Notes: generated from the sequence alone by a model not told the origin. Shown: positions 35,756 to 46,099, numbered from the stretch's first letter. The stretch: 64,000 bases of DNA from Bacteroidaceae bacterium (GCA_017534535.1 JAFXVZ010000032.1:33713-97712); one strand, 5' to 3'. A program made the numbers and translations.

Positions 35756-37123
35756 ATGAACGTATCATTACAAAACATTGACAAGGTAAGCGCATTGCTT
35801 ACAGTTGACATGGTAAAGGCTGACTATCAGGAGAAAGTAGAGGCTCAGCTGAAGAAGATTCGTAAAGATGCCCAAATGCCTGGTTTCCGCAAAGGTATGG
35901 TGCCTATGGGCTTGGTAAAGAAAATGTATGAGAAGTCTGTGATAGCCGACGAGGTAAACAAGCTCTTAGGCGACTCTATCAACAAGTATATCCAGGAGAA
36001 TAAGGTTCAGATGCTGGGTGAGCCATTGCCTAACGAGAACCAGCAACAACTTGATTTCGACACTCAGGATGAGTTCAAGTTCTTGTTTGACATTGCTCTG
36101 GCTCCAACAATCAACTTCCAGCTCTCAGCTGAGGACAAGGTGCCTTATTACGATGTAACTGTTACGGACGAGATGGTGAACAATCAGGTGGCTTCTTACG
36201 CTCAGCGTGGCGGTTCATACGAGAAGGCTGAGTCATTCGATGCAGCTCAGGGCGACATGCTGAAGGGTCTGCTTGCAGAGCTCGACGAGGCTGGCAATGT
36301 GAAGGAAGGTGGTATCCGCGTGGAGAGCGCCGTGATGATGCCTGGTTATATGAAACTGGAAGACGAGAAGGCTAAGTTCGCTGGTGCCAAGCCAGGTGAG
36401 ACCGTTACCTTCAACCCCAACAAGGCTTGGGAGGGCAATGCTCCAGAGTTGGCATCTCTCTTGAAGATGGATCGTGAGGAAGCCGTAAAGGTGACCTCAG
36501 ATTTCTCATATACCATTGAGGAAATCACTCGTTACGTACCTGGTGAGATGAACCAGGAACTGTTCGACCAAGTATTTGGCCCAGGCGTGGTGAAGAGCGA
36601 GGATGAGTTCAAGCAGAAGGTTCGCGAAATCATCGCAAACCAGTTCAAGTCTAATTCTGACTATAAGTTCCTGCTTGATGCTCGCAAATATATTATGGAT
36701 AAGGTGGGCAAGCTGGAGTTCTCTGAGAAGCTGATGAAGCGTATCATGAAGACCAACAATCCTGATAAGGATGACAAGTTCGTGGATGAGAACTACGAGG
36801 GTACCATCGATGTACTGAGTTGGCAATTGATTCGCGACGTGATTCTGGCACAGTCTGGTATCAAGGTTGAGCAGAATGAGATTCTGGAAGCTGCTAAGGC
36901 CGCTACCCGTACACAGTTTGCTCAGTATGGTATGCTGAACATTCCTGAGGACATGGTGAACAACTATGCCTCTGAGATGCTGAAGAAGCGTGAGACCGTT
37001 GAGAATCTGGCTGATCGCGTAATCGACGGTAAGCTGGCTGAGGACTTGAAGAAGAAGGTTACCTTAGAGCATCAGGAGATCTCTGCCGAGGATTTCGGTA
37101 AGATGATGCAGCCTGCTGAGTGA
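35756..37123 (+). CDS. tig: Trigger factor
   Basis: A 455-residue ribosome-associated chaperone. The N-terminal ribosome-binding signature is QMPGFRKGMVPMGLVKKMYE. The middle is a PPIase-like domain, more diverged than in proteobacteria (EVTVTDEMVNNQ-like and AKPGETVTFNP). The C-terminal helical arms run to the end. This layout and length are typical of Bacteroidetes trigger factor. It precedes clpP-clpX, a classic order, but a strong terminator separates them. Confidence 0.92.
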   Translation: MNVSLQNIDKVSALLTVDMVKADYQEKVEAQLKKIRKDAQMPGFRKGMVPMGLVKKMYEKSVIADEVNKLLGDSINKYIQENKVQMLGEPLPNENQQQLDFDTQDEFKFLFDIALAPTINFQLSAEDKVPYYDVTVTDEMVNNQVASYAQRGGSYEKAESFDAAQGDMLKGLLAELDEAGNVKEGGIRVESAVMMPGYMKLEDEKAKFAGAKPGETVTFNPNKAWEGNAPELASLLKMDREEAVKVTSDFSYTIEEITRYVPGEMNQELFDQVFGPGVVKSEDEFKQKVREIIANQFKSNSDYKFLLDARKYIMDKVGKLEFSEKLMKRIMKTNNPDKDDKFVDENYEGTIDVLSWQLIRDVILAQSGIKVEQNEILEAAKAATRTQFAQYGMLNIPEDMVNNYASEMLKKRETVENLADRVIDGKLAEDLKKKVTLEHQEISAEDFGKMMQPAE

Positions 37124-37152
37124 ATTCCGAGCATTAATTGACGAATTTTAAT

Positions 37153-37196
37153 AAAAACACATGGCTCTACATTTGGTAATGCCATGTGTTTTTCTT
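37153..37196 (+). terminator. Terminator after tig
   Basis: A 13-bp stem, AAAAACACATGGC (37153-37165) with GCCATGTGTTTTT (37181-37193), and a T-rich tail. The loop is 15 bases. Confidence 0.85.
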
Positions 37197-37231
37197 TATT
37201 TTGCATCTGAATTAGTATTAAGATTGATTTT

Positions 37232-37903
37232 ATGATGAAAGAAGATTTTAGAAAGTATGCAACCCAGCACCTGGGTATGAACGGATTGGTGCTAGATGAA
37301 GTGATGAAAACGCAAGCTAATTATTTGAATCCTTACATCCTGGAGGAGCGTCAGTTGAACGTGACGCAACTGGATGTGTTCTCTCGACTGATGATGGACC
37401 GCATCATCTTCCTCGGTACACAGATTGACGATTACACGGCAAACACATTGCAGGCCCAACTGCTTTATCTTGACTCTGTAGATGCAGGTAAGGACATCTC
37501 TATTTATATCAATTCTCCTGGTGGTTCCGTATATGCCGGCCTGGGCATCTATGACACCATGCAGTTCATCAGTAGTCCGGTGGCCACCATCTGTACTGGT
37601 ATGGCGGCAAGTATGGCTGCTGTTTTGCTCGTGGCAGGTGCTGAGGGCAAACGTTCTGCGTTGACCCACTCACGCGTAATGATTCATCAGCCTATGGGTG
37701 GTGCACAGGGACAGGCTTCGGATATTGAGATTACAGCCCGTGAAATTCAGAAATTGAAGAAAGAACTTTATACCATCATAGCCGACCACTCTCATACGCC
37801 TTTCGATAAGGTGTGGGCCGATTCTGACCGCGACTACTGGATGACGGCTCAGGAGGCTTTAGAGTATGGTATGATTGACGAAGTGCTGACCAAGAAGAAA
37901 TAA
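37232..37903 (+). CDS. clpP: ATP-dependent Clp protease proteolytic subunit
   Basis: A 223-residue serine peptidase forming the ClpP barrel. The catalytic Ser is in GMAASMAAVL, the His in SRVMIHQPMGG, and the Asp near PFDKVWADSDRD. The oxyanion-strand INSPGGSVYAG is present. Length is slightly above E. coli ClpP. Two adjacent ATGs (37232 and 37235) are possible starts. It is followed after 5 bases by clpX, forming the standard clpPX operon. Confidence 0.96.
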   Translation: MMKEDFRKYATQHLGMNGLVLDEVMKTQANYLNPYILEERQLNVTQLDVFSRLMMDRIIFLGTQIDDYTANTLQAQLLYLDSVDAGKDISIYINSPGGSVYAGLGIYDTMQFISSPVATICTGMAASMAAVLLVAGAEGKRSALTHSRVMIHQPMGGAQGQASDIEITAREIQKLKKELYTIIADHSHTPFDKVWADSDRDYWMTAQEALEYGMIDEVLTKKK

Positions 37904-37908
37904 GCGAG

Positions 37909-39144
37909 ATGGCAATTAAGACTATGAACAAGTGTAATTTCTGCGGACGCTCAGACAAGGATGTGCGTCTGCTGATTACAGGCCTCAATGCCTACATCTG
38001 CGATGAGTGTGTGCGTCGTGCCGGTGAAATCGTAGATGAGGCATTGGAAAAACAAGCTACCACCAAGCTGGGACTAAACCTGAAGACGATGCCGAAGCCT
38101 CGTGAAATTAAGGATTTTCTGGATCAGTATGTGATTGGTCAGGACGAGGCAAAGCGTTATCTTTCCGTAGCTGTGTATAACCACTACAAGCGTCTGCTCC
38201 AAAAGACAGGCGACGACGAGGTGGAGATTGAGAAGTCTAATATTATTATGGTGGGTGCTACAGGCACGGGCAAGACCTTGCTGGCTCGCACCATTGCCAA
38301 GTTCCTGAGCGTGCCTTTCACCATCGTGGATGCTACGGTGTTGACCGAGGCAGGATATGTGGGCGAGGATATCGAGAGCATCTTGACACGTCTGCTTCAA
38401 GTGGCTGACTATGATGTGAAAGCCGCTGAGCGAGGTATCGTGTTCATTGATGAAATCGACAAGATAGCCCGCAAGGGCGACAACCCTTCCATCACGCGAG
38501 ACGTGAGCGGTGAGGGTGTGCAACAGGGCTTGCTGAAGCTTTTGGAAGGTAGCATCGTGAATGTGCCTCCTCAAGGAGGTCGCAAGCATCCTGAACAGCG
38601 AATGATTCCTGTGGACACAAAGAACATACTGTTCATCTGTGGTGGTGCCTTCGACGGTATCGAGCGCAAGATTGCCCAGCGATTGAATACCCATGTGGTG
38701 GGTTATCACTCTGTAGAGAATACTGCCAAGATTGATAAGAATAACATGATGCAGTACATCGCTCCACAAGACCTCAAGGCCTTCGGACTAATTCCTGAAA
38801 TCATTGGTCGTATGCCCATTCTGACATACCTGAATCCCCTTGACAGGACTGCCCTGCGCAATATCCTGACAGAACCGAAGAACTCCATCGTGAAACAGTA
38901 CATCAAGCTATTCGAGATGGATGGAGTAAAACTGACGTTCGAGGATGAGGTATATGAGTATATTGTGGACAAGGCCATTGAGTTCAAGCTGGGTGCACGT
39001 GGTCTTCGTTCCATCGTTGAAGCCATCATGATGGATGTTATGTACGAGTTGCCGTCCACTAAGAAGAAAACGTACAACGTGACGTTGGATTATGCCAAGA
39101 GTCAACTGGAAAAAGCCAACATTTCACGTTTACAGAACATCTGA
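37909..39144 (+). CDS. clpX: ATP-dependent Clp protease ATP-binding subunit ClpX
   Basis: A 411-residue AAA+ unfoldase. The N-terminal zinc-binding domain has CNFCGR and [10 protein letters not shown]. The Walker A is [15 protein letters not shown], Walker B is [11 protein letters not shown], and sensor regions include GRMPI and a C-terminal ARGLRSIVE arginine motif. It unfolds substrates for ClpP. ATG 37909 starts [15 protein letters not shown] 37924 is an alternative. Operon with clpP (5-bp gap). Confidence 0.97.
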   Translation: MAIKTMNKCNFCGRSDKDVRLLITGLNAYICDECVRRAGEIVDEALEKQATTKLGLNLKTMPKPREIKDFLDQYVIGQDEAKRYLSVAVYNHYKRLLQKTGDDEVEIEKSNIIMVGATGTGKTLLARTIAKFLSVPFTIVDATVLTEAGYVGEDIESILTRLLQVADYDVKAAERGIVFIDEIDKIARKGDNPSITRDVSGEGVQQGLLKLLEGSIVNVPPQGGRKHPEQRMIPVDTKNILFICGGAFDGIERKIAQRLNTHVVGYHSVENTAKIDKNNMMQYIAPQDLKAFGLIPEIIGRMPILTYLNPLDRTALRNILTEPKNSIVKQYIKLFEMDGVKLTFEDEVYEYIVDKAIEFKLGARGLRSIVEAIMMDVMYELPSTKKKTYNVTLDYAKSQLEKANISRLQNI

Positions 39145-39209
39145 AAGGGCATTTTTATACCCTAAATCCTCTTTTTTTGCGCTTGCGATGAAAAAAAAAC
39201 GCATTTGCA

Positions 39210-39240
39210 TTTGATATTTTGCAAGTTGTTTATAACTTTG
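39210..39240 (+). promoter_or_regulatory. Promoter of recQ
   Basis: TTTG (39210-39213), 19-base spacer, TAACTTTG (39233-39240). A small hairpin GTGCC/GGCAC (39246-39258) lies in the untranslated leader before ATG 39295. Confidence 0.8.
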
Positions 39241-39294
39241 TTAGTGTGCCGTGGTGGCACCCCCTAACTATAACCTAAAAAACAACCCAAGGCT

Positions 39295-41475
39295 ATGGCA
39301 GAGAAGTACATTTTGACCGAAGAATTGAAGAAATATTTCGGCTTCGACACCTTTAAAGGAAACCAGGAAGCTATTATCCAAAATCTGCTGGATGGCAACG
39401 ACACGTTCGTGCTGATGCCTACCGGTGGAGGTAAATCCCTGTGTTACCAATTGCCCTCATTATTGATGGAGGGTACGGCCATCGTAATCTCTCCTCTTAT
39501 TGCCTTGATGAAGAATCAGGTGGATGCCATGCGCAACTACAGCGAGGAAGACGGCATCGCACATTTCATTAATTCATCGCTTAACCGTACCGCCATCGAA
39601 CAGGTGAAGGAGGACATTGTGTGTGGTAAGACCAAGCTACTCTATGTGGCTCCTGAGTCATTGACAAAGGAGGAGAACGTGGAGTTCCTCAAGACGGTAA
39701 AGATTTCTTTCTACGCCATCGACGAGGCGCACTGTATTTCTGAGTGGGGGCACGATTTCCGTCCTGAGTACAGAAGGATTCGTCCTATCGTGAACCAGGT
39801 AGGCAAGGCTCCGCTCATCGCCCTCACGGCTACTGCCACTCCCAAGGTGCAACACGATATTCAGAAGAACTTAGGAATGATGCATGCTAAGGTGTTCAAG
39901 TCGTCATTCAATCGTCCAAACCTGTATTATGAGGTAAGGCCAAAGACTGACGATGTGGATAAGGACATCATCAAGTATATCAAGTCGAATCCTGAGAAGT
40001 CAGGTATCATATATTGCCTCAGTCGCAAGAAGGTGGAGGAATTGGCCGAGATACTTGTGGCGAATGGCATTAAGGCAAAGCCTTATCATGCCGGCATGGA
40101 TTCACAGACACGCACAGAGACACAGGATGATTTCTTGATGGAGAAGATTGACGTGATTGTGGCTACCATTGCTTTTGGTATGGGCATCGACAAACCCGAT
40201 GTGCGTTTCGTGATTCACTATGACATCCCTAAGAGTTTGGAAGGCTATTATCAGGAAACGGGACGTGCGGGTCGCGACGGTGGCGAGGGCCAGTGCATTG
40301 CATTCTATAGTGAGAAAGACCTGCAGAAGTTGGAAAAGTTCATGCAGGGCAAGCCTGTAGCTGAGCAGGAGATTGGCAAACAACTCTTGCAAGAGACAGC
40401 TGCTTACGCCGAGTCATCCATGTGTCGTAGGAAGACCTTGTTGCACTATTTTGGTGAGGAATACAAGGAGGCGAATTGTGGCAACTGCGACAACTGCCTG
40501 AACCCGAAGAAGCAGGTGGAGGCACAGGATCTGTTGTGCAATGTCATTGAAACAGTATATGCCTTAAAGGAGAATTTCAAACAAGACTATATAGTTGACA
40601 TCATCAAGGGCAACGAGACCAACGAGGTGCTCGATCATCACCACGAGGATCTGGAAACATTCGGTTCTGGCATGGCAGATGATGAACGTGTATGGAACAA
40701 TGTGATACGTCAGGCACTCATCGATGGTTATCTGACCAAGGAGGTGGAAAACTATGGCTTGATCAAGGTTACCCCTGCTGGTAAGAAGTTCCTAAAGCAC
40801 CCCAAATCGTTTAAGATTGTGGAAGAAGGCGATTTCGAGGAAGCGGAGGAGGAAGCTCCAATGCACGGAGGCGCATCGCTGGCGCTCGACCCCACGCTGT
40901 TCAGCATGTTGAAGGACCTGCGCAAGAAGATGTCAAAGCAACTGAACCTGCCACCATACGTGATTTTCCAGGATCCGTCATTGGAAGCGATGGCTACCAC
41001 CTATCCCGTTACCCTGGAAGAGTTGCAAAACATCCCAGGTGTTGGAGCAGGCAAGGCAAAGCGTTATGGCGAAGACTTCTGCAAGCTCATCAAGCGCCAC
41101 TGCGAGGAGAACGAGATAGAACGTCCGGAAGACCTGCGTGTGCGTACGGTTGCTAACAAGTCGAAATTGAAGGTGAGTATCATCCAGGCAATAGACCGAC
41201 AGGTGGCTCTGGACGACATTGCCAGCTCAAAGGGCATGGAGTTCGATGAGCTGCTGGATGAGGTAGAGGCCATCGTATATTCAGGTACCAAGTTGAACAT
41301 CGACTATTTCCTGCGTGAAGTGGTGGATGAGGACCACATGCTGGATATTTATGACTATTTCCAGGAATCAGAAACCGATGATCTGGAAGAAGCATTCGAC
41401 GAGTTAGGTGAAGATTATACGGAGGAGGAAATCCGACTGGTTCGTATCAAGTTCATCAGCGAGATGGCGAACTAG
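39295..41475 (+). CDS. recQ: ATP-dependent DNA helicase RecQ
   Basis: A 726-residue SF2 helicase. Walker A is LMPTGGGKSLCYQ, the DEAH-like box is AIDEAHCISEWGHDFRPEY, and motif VI is YYQETGRAGRDGGEG. The zinc-binding C-terminal region has CRRKTLLHYFGE and NCGNCDNC. A HRDC-like helical domain (ITLEELQNIPGVGAGKA-like, here VTLEELQNIPGVGAGKA) follows, and an acidic tail. It repairs and restarts replication forks. It heads an operon with the DUF1846 gene (31-base gap). Confidence 0.94.
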   Translation: MAEKYILTEELKKYFGFDTFKGNQEAIIQNLLDGNDTFVLMPTGGGKSLCYQLPSLLMEGTAIVISPLIALMKNQVDAMRNYSEEDGIAHFINSSLNRTAIEQVKEDIVCGKTKLLYVAPESLTKEENVEFLKTVKISFYAIDEAHCISEWGHDFRPEYRRIRPIVNQVGKAPLIALTATATPKVQHDIQKNLGMMHAKVFKSSFNRPNLYYEVRPKTDDVDKDIIKYIKSNPEKSGIIYCLSRKKVEELAEILVANGIKAKPYHAGMDSQTRTETQDDFLMEKIDVIVATIAFGMGIDKPDVRFVIHYDIPKSLEGYYQETGRAGRDGGEGQCIAFYSEKDLQKLEKFMQGKPVAEQEIGKQLLQETAAYAESSMCRRKTLLHYFGEEYKEANCGNCDNCLNPKKQVEAQDLLCNVIETVYALKENFKQDYIVDIIKGNETNEVLDHHHEDLETFGSGMADDERVWNNVIRQALIDGYLTKEVENYGLIKVTPAGKKFLKHPKSFKIVEEGDFEEAEEEAPMHGGASLALDPTLFSMLKDLRKKMSKQLNLPPYVIFQDPSLEAMATTYPVTLEELQNIPGVGAGKAKRYGEDFCKLIKRHCEENEIERPEDLRVRTVANKSKLKVSIIQAIDRQVALDDIASSKGMEFDELLDEVEAIVYSGTKLNIDYFLREVVDEDHMLDIYDYFQESETDDLEEAFDELGEDYTEEEIRLVRIKFISEMAN

Positions 41476-41506
41476 TTTCTATTAATAAGGTAAAAAGGTA
41501 AAGAAG

Positions 41507-42970
41507 ATGAAAATAGGTTTTGATAATGACAAGTATCTGAAGATACAGTCAGAGCATATCCGTGAGCGCATCGCCCAGTTTGATGGTAAGCTTTACATGG
41601 AGCTGGGGGGCAAACTATTTGATGACCACCATGCTTCCCGCATCCTGCCAGGCTTCCAACCCGACAGCAAGTTGCGTATGCTGGCACAGCTGAGAGACAG
41701 CATTGAGATTATTATCGTCATCAGTGCCGAAGATATCGAGAAGAACAAGATACGTGCCGACCTGGGCATCACCTACGATGAGGATGTGCTTCGTCTGCGT
41801 GATGAGTTCATGAAGCGCGACTTCATGGTGGGCTCTGTGGTCATCACTCACTATAATGGTCAAATGGCTGCTGACCAGTTCCGTCATCGACTGGAGCGCA
41901 TGGGCATCAAGACTTATATCCACTACCCTATTGAAGGCTATCCACACAACGTGGCTCTGATTGCGAGCGATGAAGGCTATGGAAAGAACGACTTTGTAGA
42001 GACCTCTCGTGAGCTGGTCATTGTAACGGCTCCAGGTCCTGGCAGTGGCAAGATGGCTGTTTGCCTGAGTCAGTTGTATAACGAGAACCGACGTGGCAAG
42101 CGTGCCGGCTATGCCAAGTTCGAGACCTTCCCTGTATGGAGCCTACCGTTGAAGCACCCTGTCAACATCGCCTACGAGGCAGCTACTGCCGACCTCAACG
42201 ATGTGAACATGATTGACCCCTTCCACCTGGAGGCATACGGCAAGATTGCTATCAACTATAACCGTGACATCGAAATCTATCCCGTGCTTAATGCTTTGTT
42301 CGAAGGCATCTATGGCGAGAATCCTTATAAATCACCCACCGACATGGGTGTCAACATGATTGGTTTCTGCATCAGTGATGACGAGGTTTGTTGCCAAGCA
42401 TCACGCGACGAAATCATCCGCCGCTACTATACTGCTACCAACAAACTTGCCGACGGTGCCTGCAACGAGAGCGAGGTAAACAAGATTCTCATGCTGTTCA
42501 ACCAGGCGAAGATTACCACTGCCGACCGCAAGACTACTGTGGCGGCTAACGAACGTAAGCAACTGACAGGCCAACCAGCCTCAGCTATGGAGCTGGAAGA
42601 TGGTACTATCATCACTGCCAAGACTACTACGCTGTTGGGTTGCAGTGCTGCGTTAATCCTGAATGTAATCAAATACTTGGCTGGCATCAGTCACGACGTG
42701 AAGTTGATTCCACAAAGCATGATTGAGCCTATCCAGAAGACCAAAATAGAGTATTTGGGTGGCAATAACCCACGCCTGCATACCGACGAGGTGTTGGTTG
42801 CCCTTAGTGTCCTGTCACAGCATGATGACCAGTGCCGTCGTGCCCTCGAGCAACTTCCCCATTTACGTGGTTGTCAGGTTCACACCACCATCATGCTGGG
42901 TGAAGTAGATCGCAAGATCTTCAAGAAACTCGGTTGCGACCTCACCTGTGATCCGGTGAAGAAGAAGTGA
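41507..42970 (+). CDS. DUF1846 (UPF0371) family protein
   Basis: A 487-residue cytoplasmic protein matching DUF1846 throughout: MKIGFDNDKYLKIQSEHI at the start, ELGGKLFDDHHASRILPGF, a GPGSGK loop at about residue 180, and GCSAALILNVIKYLAGI later. The family is widespread in gut bacteria and lacks a firm function. The GPGSGK loop may bind phosphate. It follows recQ and overlaps the convergent GH30 gene by 29 bp. Confidence 0.85.
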   Translation: MKIGFDNDKYLKIQSEHIRERIAQFDGKLYMELGGKLFDDHHASRILPGFQPDSKLRMLAQLRDSIEIIIVISAEDIEKNKIRADLGITYDEDVLRLRDEFMKRDFMVGSVVITHYNGQMAADQFRHRLERMGIKTYIHYPIEGYPHNVALIASDEGYGKNDFVETSRELVIVTAPGPGSGKMAVCLSQLYNENRRGKRAGYAKFETFPVWSLPLKHPVNIAYEAATADLNDVNMIDPFHLEAYGKIAINYNRDIEIYPVLNALFEGIYGENPYKSPTDMGVNMIGFCISDDEVCCQASRDEIIRRYYTATNKLADGACNESEVNKILMLFNQAKITTADRKTTVAANERKQLTGQPASAMELEDGTIITAKTTTLLGCSAALILNVIKYLAGISHDVKLIPQSMIEPIQKTKIEYLGGNNPRLHTDEVLVALSVLSQHDDQCRRALEQLPHLRGCQVHTTIMLGEVDRKIFKKLGCDLTCDPVKKK

Positions 42971-44393
42971 GATACGAAACAACTCCATGGGCAGGCAGAT
43001 TGGCTACAAAGGCTGGTTTGCCTGCTATTTTTATATTCAGCTGTCTAGCATCTCCACGGTTACTGATAATCAAACCGTAGGAACCATCTGGATTCACGAA
43101 GGCGGCATATGTTATACCATCACCTGCATTGCTGCTTGATGCCAGACGATAAGCTCCAGGCTTGGCAGCCACACTCATGTGTGCCATCGCATAGAAATGC
43201 GAGTTACGGGTAATGGTGGTATAATCCGTATTGTCAATATCCACCACACCATAGCACGTTGCACAGGCACCTTCCCCACGATGCGGACCACGATCATTAT
43301 CTAGCATCAGGTTCCACACCACAGCTCCTCGACACCATCCATTCACAGTAGCCAGACCGAGTTGCTCAACATCCCTCAACAACGACTTTTCCAAGTCCCT
43401 GCCATTGTTCCAAGTACCGATGCTCGCCTCACTGAACACCAGTTCCTTGTCGGGAGCCTCCTGGTAGATACGCAACAGCTCCTCTGGCCTCCCCCCATAG
43501 TTGTGATAAGCGGATCCGGCAAAGAACCTGGCTGCTTCCGCATCAGCATAGATGTGCAACGGATACTGCTGCTGGTCAGGCATGCCATCATAGTTATAGT
43601 TATGATCGAAAGCATACACCTTCACATCCAGTGCAGCTTTTCGCAAAGCAGGTCCCAATGCCTCCTTCACAAATGCCTGTTGCTCTTTCCAACCCATGAA
43701 CAACGATGCTGAGTTACCTCGATTCAACGGCTCGTTCTGTGGCGTCACACAATAAATGGGCACTCCAGCTTTCTGCATAGCCTCAATCCATAGCACGAAA
43801 TAGCGGGCATAATCCTGATAATAAACAGGGTTCAGCTGACCGCCCGTCCAAGAATCGTAAGGCACAGGCTCATCCAAGCTCTTCACCTTCATCCATTTCG
43901 GACAAGTCCACGGTGTTCCCATGATCTTCAAGGAAGGATTAATGGCCAGTATCTCCTGCAAGGCAGGTATCACATACTTCGTCTCTTCCACCGTCAAGCC
44001 AAAGTGCTCGATGCCGGGCTCATCGCAGAGCGTATATTCACTCAGCGAGAAGTCGGAACAACCGATGCTTACCCTGACATAGCTGAAACCCACCTTGCTC
44101 GGTGAGAAAGTTTCTTCCAAGAAAGCATGTCTGGCTTCGGCAGGCATCAATGAGAGGTTATAAGCCGTAGAGCCGGTGATGGCTGCCCCAAAGCCATCAA
44201 TCTCCTGGTGTCGCACGGCTGGATTGATATCTATCACAGGTAACCCGGGCTGAACAGCTCCCCATGCTGTTGTTCCCTGTGTCAAGTCCAGTGTACGCGT
44301 CACGTCGGTGGCAAAGCATGTCACCGCTTGTTGTGCATAGGATGCCAAGCTCATCGCCAGTACCCCAATCAGAATCAGAATCTTTTTCATCAT
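42942..44393 (-). CDS. Glycoside hydrolase family 30 protein, secreted
   Basis: A 483-residue exported enzyme with signal peptide (MMKKILILIGVLAMSLASYAQ). Clan A barrel features: IDGFGAAITGSTAYNLSLM (the family start motif), acid/base Glu in VTPQNEPLN at about residue 219, and nucleophile Glu in LVFSEASIGTW at about residue 321. A C-terminal beta-sandwich follows. GH30 includes beta-glucosylceramidases, beta-1,6-glucanases and xylanases; the present motif type resembles the glucanase/cerebrosidase branch, but I cannot fix the specificity. It has its own promoter and overlaps DUF1846 by 29 bp. Confidence 0.87.
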   Translation of the reverse strand: MMKKILILIGVLAMSLASYAQQAVTCFATDVTRTLDLTQGTTAWGAVQPGLPVIDINPAVRHQEIDGFGAAITGSTAYNLSLMPAEARHAFLEETFSPSKVGFSYVRVSIGCSDFSLSEYTLCDEPGIEHFGLTVEETKYVIPALQEILAINPSLKIMGTPWTCPKWMKVKSLDEPVPYDSWTGGQLNPVYYQDYARYFVLWIEAMQKAGVPIYCVTPQNEPLNRGNSASLFMGWKEQQAFVKEALGPALRKAALDVKVYAFDHNYNYDGMPDQQQYPLHIYADAEAARFFAGSAYHNYGGRPEELLRIYQEAPDKELVFSEASIGTWNNGRDLEKSLLRDVEQLGLATVNGWCRGAVVWNLMLDNDRGPHRGEGACATCYGVVDIDNTDYTTITRNSHFYAMAHMSVAAKPGAYRLASSSNAGDGITYAAFVNPDGSYGLIISNRGDARQLNIKIAGKPAFVANLPAHGVVSYLTSSSPDHR

Positions 44394-44416
44394 TCGTGCA
44401 GGTTTTAAATGCGATA

Positions 44417-44447
44417 CAAAGATACAACAATTTCCGCAGATTTGCAA
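44417..44447 (-). promoter_or_regulatory. Promoter of GH30
   Basis: On the minus strand TTG (44447-44445), 20-base spacer, TATCTTTG (44424-44417). It lies 23 bases before ATG 44393. Confidence 0.78.
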
Positions 44448-44609
44448 GAGGGTATTATTAACATCTATCATAATCCTTATTCTTTTGACAACATTCACCA
44501 TTACATGTACTTTTCTGCCTGACTATTCATCCGAATGTCGCCAATGAGACGAGGAAAAGCCGGCTATGGGCGGAAAGAATGCGTCCTACGGGTCACCGCA
44601 ATATCAGCT

Positions 44610-44655
44610 ACGGATTGTCGGAATATTTCGCATACCCTGATGGGAATGCTTCCCT
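44610..44655. repeat. Dispersed intergenic repeat, family 2, copy 2
   Basis: Contains GTCGGAATATTT and a GGGAATGCTTCCC hairpin, matching the order seen at 22641-22720. Confidence 0.45.
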
Positions 44656-44703
44656 TCGAACGCACAAAATACTGCGACAAGTCATAAAAAGGCTTCGGTT
44701 CAT

Positions 44704-44715
44704 GGGGGGGGGGGG
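44704..44715 (+). repeat. Homopolymer of 12 G
   Basis: A G12 run about 97 bases upstream of the DJ-1 operon promoter. Such tracts slip easily in replication. No credible ORF is switched by it, so only a spacing effect on regulation could be proposed. Confidence 0.9.
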
Positions 44716-44811
44716 CAACACGTGCCATCCAAAACCAACCAACATGGCAAAACAAACAACAAAATACCTGCAAAAATCCTTTAGACCTACTACATTTTCT
44801 TGCCAAAAAAC

Positions 44812-44842
44812 TTGCAGAACGTCATAATATTTTGTATCTTTG
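44812..44842 (+). promoter_or_regulatory. Promoter of the DJ-1/ispD/recG operon
   Basis: TTG (44812-44814), 20-base spacer, TATCTTTG (44835-44842). It lies 34 bases before ATG 44877. Confidence 0.78.
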
Positions 44843-44876
44843 CATAGTTTTAGCACAACCGAAAAACTTGTAGATT

Positions 44877-45428
44877 ATGAAGAAAGTTTATGTATTTTTT
44901 GCTGATGGCTTCGAAGAAATCGAGGCGTTTACGCAAGTGGATGTATTGAAGCGTGCCGGTGCCGATGTAGTGATGGTATCTGTTACGCCAAACGAAATAG
45001 TAGTAGGTGCTCACGATGTGTCGGTGCTGTGCGACAAGAACATCGACAGTTGTGACCTGATGGACGCCGACTTGCTGTTGCTACCAGGTGGCATGCCAGG
45101 TGCACAGGCCCTGAGCGAGTGCGAGTTTTTAGGCAAGGCATTGCAGAGGCAGGTGAAGGAAGGGAAACCCGTGGCCGCTATCTGCGCTGCCCCGATGGTA
45201 TTGGGCAAATTAGGCATCCTACAAGGCAAGCATGCCACCTGCTATCCTGGCTTCGAAGGCTTTTTGGCTGGCGCCACCTACACAGGAGCATCAGTAGAGC
45301 GCGACGGCCTCATCATCACTGGTAAAGGACCTGGTGTGTCGCAGCAGTTCGCTTTTGCTGTGGTTGACCTGCTGTTTGGCGCAGACAAGGTGGCTGAGTT
45401 GAAGGCTGCCATGATGGTGGAGGCATGA
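44877..45428 (+). CDS. DJ-1/PfpI family protein
   Basis: A 183-residue flavodoxin-like-fold protein of the DJ-1 superfamily. The nucleophile-elbow Cys is in [12 protein letters not shown] at about residue 100, and the acidic partner (Glu near residue 17) is in [10 protein letters not shown]. Such proteins act as glyoxalases, deglycases or redox sensors; the role here is not decided. It overlaps ispD by 4 bp (ATGA) and, through it, recG, forming a three-gene operon. Confidence 0.88.
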   Translation: MKKVYVFFADGFEEIEAFTQVDVLKRAGADVVMVSVTPNEIVVGAHDVSVLCDKNIDSCDLMDADLLLLPGGMPGAQALSECEFLGKALQRQVKEGKPVAAICAAPMVLGKLGILQGKHATCYPGFEGFLAGATYTGASVERDGLIITGKGPGVSQQFAFAVVDLLFGADKVAELKAAMMVEA

Positions 45429-46099
45429 AGCGATACGCCATCATAGTTGCTGGCGGCAAGGGCTTGCGCATGGGTGGAGAAGTACCCAAGCAGTTCTTGC
45501 CGATTGGTGATGGCAAGCCTATATTGATGCATACACTCCAAACATTCAATAGCTTCGACTCCCAGATGCAATTGATTTTGGTGTTGCCAGCCGACCAGCA
45601 AGACACGTGGCAAGAGCTGTGCCGCCAACACGGATGCAGCACCCCCCATCAGGTAGCAACAGGTGGAGAGACTCGTTTCCACTCGGTGAAGAATGGCTTG
45701 GCTTTGATCCCCAACGAGGCCAATGCCGTAGTGGGAGTGCACGACGGTGTTCGTCCTTTTGTGTCGCAGGAGGTATTACAACGATGCTATAGGTTGGCAG
45801 AAGGGAAACAGGCCGTGATACCGGTAATCCCTGTCATTGAGACAATCAGAAAATTACATGATTCCGAGATTTCTAAAACCGTTCCCCGCAGCGAGTATCG
45901 CTTGGTACAAACACCCCAAGTGTTTAGCGTAGATTTACTGAAACGTGCCTATGAGCAGCCTTACACCACTGCTTTCACCGACGACGCTTCAGTAGTGGAG
46001 GCTATGGGCCATCCCGTATGGCTCACAGAGGGTAACCGCGAGAACATCAAGCTCACCACCCCTTTTGACCTGAAGATTGCAGAAAGCCTATTGAGATGA
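45425..46099 (+). CDS. ispD: 2-C-methyl-D-erythritol 4-phosphate cytidylyltransferase
   Basis: A 224-residue MEP-pathway enzyme that makes CDP-methylerythritol from CTP. The nucleotide-binding start is [20 protein letters not shown]. Later blocks are [12 protein letters not shown] and [16 protein letters not shown], all in family order and spacing. Overlaps both neighbours by 4 bp. Its presence shows isoprenoid synthesis by the MEP route. Confidence 0.95.
   Translation: MKRYAIIVAGGKGLRMGGEVPKQFLPIGDGKPILMHTLQTFNSFDSQMQLILVLPADQQDTWQELCRQHGCSTPHQVATGGETRFHSVKNGLALIPNEANAVVGVHDGVRPFVSQEVLQRCYRLAEGKQAVIPVIPVIETIRKLHDSEISKTVPRSEYRLVQTPQVFSVDLLKRAYEQPYTTAFTDDASVVEAMGHPVWLTEGNRENIKLTTPFDLKIAESLLR

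Larger units (their letters stand above)
44394..44876. other. Gene-free stretch between divergent GH30 and DJ-1 genes
   Basis: About 480 bases holding both promoters, family-2 repeat sequence near 44610-44655 and a run of 12 G. Several short ORFs there overlap and lack support. Confidence 0.65.

Noticed and set aside
39144-39180. Terminator after clpX
   Set aside because: The AGGG/CCCT stem is only four pairs long, though a T run follows; too weak to call.
44564-44856. Overlapping short ORFs across the 12-G tract
   Set aside because: Three overlapping frames with no start context, no family pattern and a homopolymer inside; treated as intergenic repeat.
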